Translations under genes and position numbers: made by a program | The notes under the pieces: generated by a model | The model's database searches: none | Seen by the model: the letters and a program-made list of their open reading frames with translations, nothing else | What the model was told of the DNA's origin: nothing | Shown here: piece after piece, positions 15,031 through 19,331 of the stretch | Position numbering within the stretch: the stretch's first letter is position 1 | Layout: every line of letters starts with the position of its first letter | Assembly (NCBI GenBank): GCA_022827045.1 | Contig: JAJDTQ010000120.1 | Location: 1-19,331, forward strand | From: Candidatus Binatia bacterium | GTDB lineage: Bacteria > Desulfobacterota_B > Binatia > UBA9968 > JAJDTQ01 | Length of the DNA: 19,331 nucleotides | Reading direction: 5' to 3'

Positions 15031-15861
15031 CTAGAAGAATGCCAGGGTGCGCATCTCGATGCTTTCACGGGGCGGCGCATCGGAAGGCGTGTCGGGGTCG
15101 TCGAAGGCGCAGTGCAGGGTCCAGCGGGCACGGCCGTCCTTCTCGGACTCGAAGGTCTTGAACACCACGGCCTCGTGGCGCTCCATGTGCGGGAAGTAGT
15201 ACCAGTAGTGCCTGGGATTGAAGGTGTAGTGGAGCGTCTCGCCGCGCCGGTCCGGGTAGATGCGCGCGGTGGGGATGGCGCCCTCCATGCCGGTGCTGAG
15301 CGCGTCGCAGATGGCCAGGGGATCCCGTATCACCGGGCGGTTGATGGGACGCCAGGTCTGGATTACGCCGAAACGCCCCTTGAGCAGCTCCTCGGCCTCG
15401 TCCGGCAGGATGTCGCGCACCCGCTGCGGCCCGGACCAGTCCGTGTAGTCGTTGTGGGCGCCGCGCACGGGGCCGCCCACCTGCTTGGCCTCCCGCGTGG
15501 CCTCGTCGCCCGAGCGCAGCGTGTGGTCGAACACCACCACACGTTTCGCCCCGGCCGTCTTCTTGACGAGCTCCTCGGTCTCCTTGTAGTAGACCGTGCG
15601 CACCTCCTCCTCGTCGTAGAAGTCCTTCATTTGAGTGTCATGGCGCACCAGCACGAAGCCCTCGCGCTCCAGCGAAAGCTCGGCCAGGAGCCGGGCGTTG
15701 TGAATCGTCACCGTGTGGCTCTCGTAATTGCCCCGGCGCTTGCGGTCGGCCTCCTTCTGGCTCATGCCGCCGTAGCTCGCGGGGGCCTCGGTGTCTTTCT
15801 TGAGGTAGTTGACCACGCCTTGGATGGTTTCCGGCCGTGTTGCCTCTTGGGGTTTCGCCAT
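15031..15861 (-). CDS. CmcJ/NvfI-type 2-oxoglutarate oxygenase-like protein
   Basis: A 276-residue protein of the CmcJ / AsaB / NvfI oxidoreductase group (cephamycin 7-methoxylase component and fungal hydroxylase/desaturase relatives). Seen are FDHTLRSGDE (111-120), the iron-ligand motif HND (136-138) in RGAHNDYTDWSG, the conserved WRPINRPVIRDPLAICD (170-186), and His250 in TLHCAFDDP followed by SIEMRTLAF at the C-terminus, all typical of this group. It is full length. GAAGGAGG precedes the ATG. It begins 30 bases after the tandem amidohydrolase gene and so belongs to that transcript. It probably hydroxylates or desaturates the compound handled by the cluster; the substrate is unknown. Confidence 0.85.
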   Translation of the reverse strand: MAKPQEATRPETIQGVVNYLKKDTEAPASYGGMSQKEADRKRRGNYESHTVTIHNARLLAELSLEREGFVLVRHDTQMKDFYDEEEVRTVYYKETEELVKKTAGAKRVVVFDHTLRSGDEATREAKQVGGPVRGAHNDYTDWSGPQRVRDILPDEAEELLKGRFGVIQTWRPINRPVIRDPLAICDALSTGMEGAIPTARIYPDRRGETLHYTFNPRHYWYYFPHMERHEAVVFKTFESEKDGRARWTLHCAFDDPDTPSDAPPRESIEMRTLAFF

Positions 15862-15891
15862 CGCGCCCTCCTTCAGATCAGGTAGTCTTGT

Positions 15892-17010
15892 CTACTCGAA
15901 ACCATAAAACCGCGCGCAGTTGTCCCACAGGATCTTGCGCTTCGTCTCGTCGGACAGGTCGAGATCGAGAAAGCCTTCCACGGCGTGGGGGTACTTGGAG
16001 TCGCCGTGGGGGTAGTCGGTGGAGAATACGAGCTGCTCGCAGCCGATCTCCTCGATGGCGTAGCGGGCGGGGGCCTCGTCCGGCTCCACCGACACCCAGC
16101 ACTGGCGGCGGAAGTACTCGCTGGGCTCCTCGGTCAGGTCGGTCATGTAGACGTCGCCCTCGCGCTCATAGCCCTCGTCCAGGCGCCAGAGCAGCCACGG
16201 GAGCCAGGAGCAGTTGGCCTCCAGGAACGCCACCTTGAGCTTCGGGTGGCGCGCCAGCACGCCGCCGCCGAGGAAGCTCCCGAGGCCCATCATCTGCTCG
16301 AACGGCTGTGCGTAGACGCGCCTCAGGCCGAAATTGGGCTCGAACTGCTCGCCGCTCTGGGGCGAGCGCGAGGCCGACGCCTCGTGGAAGCCGATGGGGA
16401 GGCCCAACTCCTCCAGGGTGTCCCACAGTGGCTCGTAGTAGGGGTCGTGCAGCGGCTTGCCGGTAACGATGTTGGACCTCAGGAAGACCGAGCGAAAGCC
16501 GTACTCGCCGGCCACCCGGCGGGTCTCCTCCACCGCGTCGTCCATGTCGTAGACCGAGATCATGCCGGCACCGAACAGCCGCGCCGGATCCACCCGGCAG
16601 AAGTCATGGAGCCAGTCGTTGTAGGCCCGCGCCAGTGCCGCGGCGTAGTCCGGCGATTGATCCGGAAACGTCATCACCCCCAACCCGCGGCTGGGGAAGA
16701 GCACGGCCACGTCGATGCCCTCGGTGTCCATGGCCTCGAGCTGCACCTCGGCGCTCCAGCCCCGCTCCGAGTGGTCGCGGTAGATGCCCTGGTTCTTGTC
16801 GTAGTTGTGCCCGCGGCGCAGCGTGCCGGCGCTGTGCCTCGTCTTGGGCGGCTCCTCCGGGAAGATCAGGCCCAGGTCGCGGACGTTCTCGGAGGTGCGG
16901 CCTCGGGGAGCCCGGTCACGGAACTCAGTGGCCATGTAGCGGGGCCACAGGTCCGGGGGCTCCATGATGTGCATGTCGCTATCGAATACCTTGAAGCCGT
17001 TCCTCGCCAT
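15892..17010 (-). CDS. Amidohydrolase family protein (amidohydrolase 2 type), tandem copy A
   Basis: A 372-residue TIM-barrel metal-dependent hydrolase or decarboxylase. The N-terminal metal site is DSDMHIMEP (10-18; Asp12, His14, Glu17). Further active-site segments are IGFHEAS, the ARHPKLKVAFLEAN segment and the C-terminal VFSTDYPHGDS, whose Asp is the conserved last metal/proton ligand. This group contains amide and ester hydrolases and also ACMSD- or resorcylate-type decarboxylases, so the reaction is open. It is about 79% identical over its full length, without gaps in my hand alignment, to the gene 56 bases upstream, pointing to a recent tandem duplication. AAGGAG lies 5 bases before the ATG at 17010; the longer frame to 17052 is not needed. 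Confidence 0.93.
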   Translation of the reverse strand: MARNGFKVFDSDMHIMEPPDLWPRYMATEFRDRAPRGRTSENVRDLGLIFPEEPPKTRHSAGTLRRGHNYDKNQGIYRDHSERGWSAEVQLEAMDTEGIDVAVLFPSRGLGVMTFPDQSPDYAAALARAYNDWLHDFCRVDPARLFGAGMISVYDMDDAVEETRRVAGEYGFRSVFLRSNIVTGKPLHDPYYEPLWDTLEELGLPIGFHEASASRSPQSGEQFEPNFGLRRVYAQPFEQMMGLGSFLGGGVLARHPKLKVAFLEANCSWLPWLLWRLDEGYEREGDVYMTDLTEEPSEYFRRQCWVSVEPDEAPARYAIEEIGCEQLVFSTDYPHGDSKYPHAVEGFLDLDLSDETKRKILWDNCARFYGFE

Positions 17011-17066
17011 CAGGCTCCTTCGAATCGGATAATCTCGCCCTCGCCTCTTCACATGTGAGGTAGAGC

Positions 17067-18185
17067 CTAGTCAAAACCATAAAACCGCGCACAGTTGTCC
17101 CACAGGATCTTTCGCTTTGCCTCATCGGACAGGTCGAGTTCCAGGAACCCTTCCACGGCATAGGGATACCTGGAGTCGCCGTGGGGATAGTCGGAGGAGA
17201 AGACGAGTTGGTCGCAGCCGAACTCCTCGATGGTGAACCGCGCCGGGGTCTCGTCGGGCTCGATGGAAATCCAGCATTGGTCCCTGAAGTAATCGCTGGG
17301 TTTCCGGTTCAGATCGGCCATGTAGACGTCGCCCTCCCGCTCGTAACCCTCGTCGAAGCGCCAAAGGAGCCACGGCAGCCACGAGCAGTTGGCTTCCAGG
17401 AATGCCGCCCGGAGCTTGGGATGACGCGCGAGCACGCCGCCGCCCACGAAGCTCCCGAGCCCCATCATCTGCTCGAAGGGCTGGGAATAGACGCGCCTCA
17501 GACCGAAGTTGGGCTCGAACTGCTCGCCGGCCTGGGCCGCGCGGGAAGTGGAGGCTTCGTGGAACCCGATGGGAAGGGACAACTCCTCCAGGGTATTCCA
17601 CAGGGGCTCGTAGTACGGGTCGTGCAGCGGTTTGCCGGTGACGATGTTGGACCTCAGGAAGACCGTGCGGAAGCCGTACTCGCCCACCACCCGGCGCGTC
17701 TCCTCCACCGCGTCGTTGATGTCGAAGACCGAGATCATGCCGGCGCCGAACAGCCGGTTCGGGTCGGCGCTGCAAAAGTCGTGGAGCCAGTCGTTGTAGG
17801 CCCGCGCCAGAGCCGCGGCGAAGTCCGGTGCGTGTCCCGGATAGTCGAGCACATGGAGGCCCCGGGTCGGAAACAGCACCGCGGCGTCGATGCCCTCCAC
17901 GTCCATGGCCTCGAGCTGCACCTCGCCGGTCCAGCCCCTTTCGGAGTGGTCACGGTAGGTGTTCTGGTTCTTTTCGTAATTGCGGCCCGCGGGCAATTCA
18001 TCACCGGTGCGGCGCGCTTCAGCCCCCTTGTCGGGGAATTTCAGCTTCAGGTCCCGAACGTTCTCGGAGATGCGCCCCAGCGGAGCCTGATCCCGAAACT
18101 CCGGCGGCAAGTACCGAGGCCACAGATCCGGGGGCTCCATGATATGCATGTCGCTGTCGAATACTTTGAAACCGTTCTTGGCCAT
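17067..18185 (-). CDS. Amidohydrolase family protein (amidohydrolase 2 type), tandem copy B
   Basis: A 372-residue paralogue of copy A with all the same landmarks: DSDMHIMEP near the N-terminus, IGFHEAS, ARHPKLRAAFLEAN and VFSSDYPHGDS. Differences from copy A cluster at residues 46-80 (an exposed, probably substrate-lid segment) and around 110-120; the barrel core is nearly identical. Such a pattern fits duplication followed by change in substrate range, or two subunits of one assembly. The start at 18185 matches that of copy A exactly. The frame runs open to 18653, but that part lies across the upstream gene's end and the terminator-like hairpin, so it is rejected. AAAGGGA serves as a weak ribosome binding site. 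Confidence 0.93.
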   Translation of the reverse strand: MAKNGFKVFDSDMHIMEPPDLWPRYLPPEFRDQAPLGRISENVRDLKLKFPDKGAEARRTGDELPAGRNYEKNQNTYRDHSERGWTGEVQLEAMDVEGIDAAVLFPTRGLHVLDYPGHAPDFAAALARAYNDWLHDFCSADPNRLFGAGMISVFDINDAVEETRRVVGEYGFRTVFLRSNIVTGKPLHDPYYEPLWNTLEELSLPIGFHEASTSRAAQAGEQFEPNFGLRRVYSQPFEQMMGLGSFVGGGVLARHPKLRAAFLEANCSWLPWLLWRFDEGYEREGDVYMADLNRKPSDYFRDQCWISIEPDETPARFTIEEFGCDQLVFSSDYPHGDSRYPYAVEGFLELDLSDEAKRKILWDNCARFYGFD

Positions 18186-18216
18186 GAGCTTGTCCCTTTC
18201 TTTGCGGGGTGCCCAC

Positions 18217-18241
18217 GGGCGGCGCCTCGGGGGCGCCGCCC
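18217..18241. repeat. GC-rich hairpin in the leader of amidohydrolase B
   Basis: GGGCGGCGCC (18217-18226) pairs perfectly with GGCGCCGCCC (18232-18241) around a 5-base loop. It lies about 30 bases upstream of the ATG of copy B. No U-tract follows on the minus strand. It could be a repeat or an mRNA 5' stabiliser. Confidence 0.4.
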
Positions 18242-18267
18242 GCTCCGTCTCCCCGGTGGATGAGAAA

Positions 18268-18288
18268 GCCGCCCCTCGGGAGGGCGGC
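18268..18288 (-). terminator. Rho-independent terminator-like hairpin after the third amidohydrolase
   Basis: On the minus strand GCCGCCC pairs with GGGCGGC around a 7-base loop and is followed by TTTCTC. It lies 7 bases past the TAA of the edge-truncated amidohydrolase. The U-tract is short, and GGCGGCCTTCCC next to it also occurs in the loop region of the palindrome at 31-42, so it could instead be a dispersed repeat. If it works, copy B and the genes after it need their own promoter. Confidence 0.5.
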
Positions 18289-18295
18289 CTTCCCG

Positions 18296-19331
18296 TTACT
18301 GTATCGGGTCGGAGATGTCGAGCTGGTAGAGGTTCTTGACGTTGGTGCAGACCAGCTTCTTCCGTATGTCCGACGGCAAGTGGCCCAGGTCGCGTTCGAT
18401 GTAGCGCTTCGACTCCGGCCACGTGGAGTTGGCGTGGGGGTAGTCGTTGGACCACATGCAGTTGTCCTGGCCCCACCACTCGAAGTTGTGGCCGGCCACC
18501 GTGTCGCGGAAGAAGGTGCCGAAGAACTGCTCGTTGAAGTACTCGCTGGGGTTCTTGGTGATGGAGATGGGGTTCTCCCCCTTGAAGCGGTTCCAGTAGT
18601 AGTCCCACTGCTGCAGCATGAACGGCATCCAGCCGATCTCGTTCTCCACGCACACGAACTTGAGCTTGGGATGGCGCTCCATGATGCCGTAGAAGATGAA
18701 GTCGAAGACCGCGTTGATGATCTCCTGGAGCTTCAGGTTGACGCTGCCGCGGTAGGGCTCGACGCCGATGCGCTGGTTACCGAACACGGTTTTCTTGTGG
18801 TAGCCGTGGCCGGTGAGGATATGCAGGTGCACCGGAAGCTCGAGGTCCGCGGAGGCCGCCCAGAACTTCTCGTAGTGGTCGGAGTGGAACGGCAGGTCCG
18901 CGTGCGGCGCCTGCCAGATGAGCGAGCCCTTGAGTCCCTGCTTGGCGCAACGCTCGAGTTCCTTCACCGCGTGGTCGACGTCGTACATGGAGATGGCCGC
19001 CACTCCCACCAGCCGGTTGGGCGCCACCGAGGAGTACTCCACCACCCAGTCGTTGTAGGCGCTGAACGAGACTTCCTGGAGCTTGGCGTCGTCCATGGCG
19101 AAGTGCGGCAGCAGATAGGTCGGGAACAGCACCTCCGCGCTCACCCCGTCGGTTTCCATCTCGGTGATGCGCTTGTCCGGATCCGATCCACCCGGTTGGG
19201 TCTGAAAGCTCTCCCCCAACTTCAACTGCGGAAAGCGCGGCACCTGGTCCTTGAACCCCTTGGGCGCCCTTTCCACGAGGATGTCGGACGGCTCCATGAC
19301 GTGGGAGTCCGACGAGATAATGACTTCACAG
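18296..19331 (-). CDS. Amidohydrolase family protein, 5' end beyond the window
   Basis: A third, divergent amidohydrolase-2 protein. The reading frame stays open to the right edge: before the first ATG in the window (19297) it encodes VIISSDSHVMEP, which is the family's N-terminal metal-binding motif. The real start must therefore lie just outside, and the Met at 19297 is internal. Visible later are a central HLHILTGHGYHK segment, an ERHPKLKFVCVENEIGW segment and CMWSNDYPHANSTWP with the conserved Asp. It shares only the fold and motifs with copies A and B and is richer in aromatic residues. It probably belongs to the same catabolic region but is separated from copy B by a terminator-like hairpin. 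Substrate unknown. Confidence 0.92.
   Translation of the reverse strand, partial: CEVIISSDSHVMEPSDILVERAPKGFKDQVPRFPQLKLGESFQTQPGGSDPDKRITEMETDGVSAEVLFPTYLLPHFAMDDAKLQEVSFSAYNDWVVEYSSVAPNRLVGVAAISMYDVDHAVKELERCAKQGLKGSLIWQAPHADLPFHSDHYEKFWAASADLELPVHLHILTGHGYHKKTVFGNQRIGVEPYRGSVNLKLQEIINAVFDFIFYGIMERHPKLKFVCVENEIGWMPFMLQQWDYYWNRFKGENPISITKNPSEYFNEQFFGTFFRDTVAGHNFEWWGQDNCMWSNDYPHANSTWPESKRYIERDLGHLPSDIRKKLVCTNVKNLYQLDISDPIQ

Noticed and set aside
18186..18653. 156-residue N-terminal extension of amidohydrolase B
   Set aside because: It crosses the end of another gene and a terminator-like hairpin; the paralogue copy A starts at the matching Met.

Overview
The window is a high-GC bacterial segment in which every protein gene I can support lies on the minus strand, so transcription runs from position 19331 towards 1. 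Fifteen protein genes are called. One runs off the right edge, and one is a selenoprotein gene that an ordinary gene caller would split at an in-frame TGA. The mix of metal-dependent amidohydrolases, a Cys-less thiolase paired with an OB-fold Zn-ribbon protein, fused ADP-forming acyl-CoA synthetase, 2-oxoglutarate oxygenases and many unrelated intergenic palindromes suggests an uncultivated, metabolically versatile proteobacterium-like lineage (for example deltaproteobacterial, Binatota or Tectomicrobia type). That placement is inference; nothing in the window is a phylogenetic marker.

Right block (11771-19331), in order of transcription: an edge-truncated amidohydrolase, a terminator-like hairpin, two tandem amidohydrolases (about 79% identical by hand alignment), a CmcJ/NvfI-type oxygenase, an amidase-signature hydrolase, a carboxymuconolactone decarboxylase-family protein and an isopenicillin-N-synthase-type 2-oxoglutarate oxygenase. 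This looks like a catabolic cluster for an amide- or ring-containing organic compound; the substrate cannot be read from sequence.

Middle block (5433-11489): after a 281-bp AT-richer intergenic region comes a fused acyl-CoA synthetase (ADP-forming), an enoyl-CoA hydratase, a thiolase-fold protein whose usual catalytic Cys position is Gly, its translationally coupled DUF35 partner, and a single-domain MetE-like Zn protein. Together these suggest CoA-thioester chain shortening, possibly by retro-aldol rather than thiolytic cleavage.

Left block (1-5390): an S9 prolyl-oligopeptidase-type peptidase, an AAA+/DUF4143 ATPase with a near-leaderless promoter, then the most notable locus, a two-gene operon at 334-2058. 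Its first gene is a UGSC-family selenoprotein, with TGA at 1773-1771 read as selenocysteine, the following codons giving G-S-C, and a perfect 9-bp hairpin (1740-1760) placed as a bacterial SECIS. Its second gene is a conserved partner of unknown function. The left end holds a perfect 31-bp inverted repeat that runs in phase into a degenerate 21-bp tandem array. Palindromic intergenic elements of several families sit between many of the genes.
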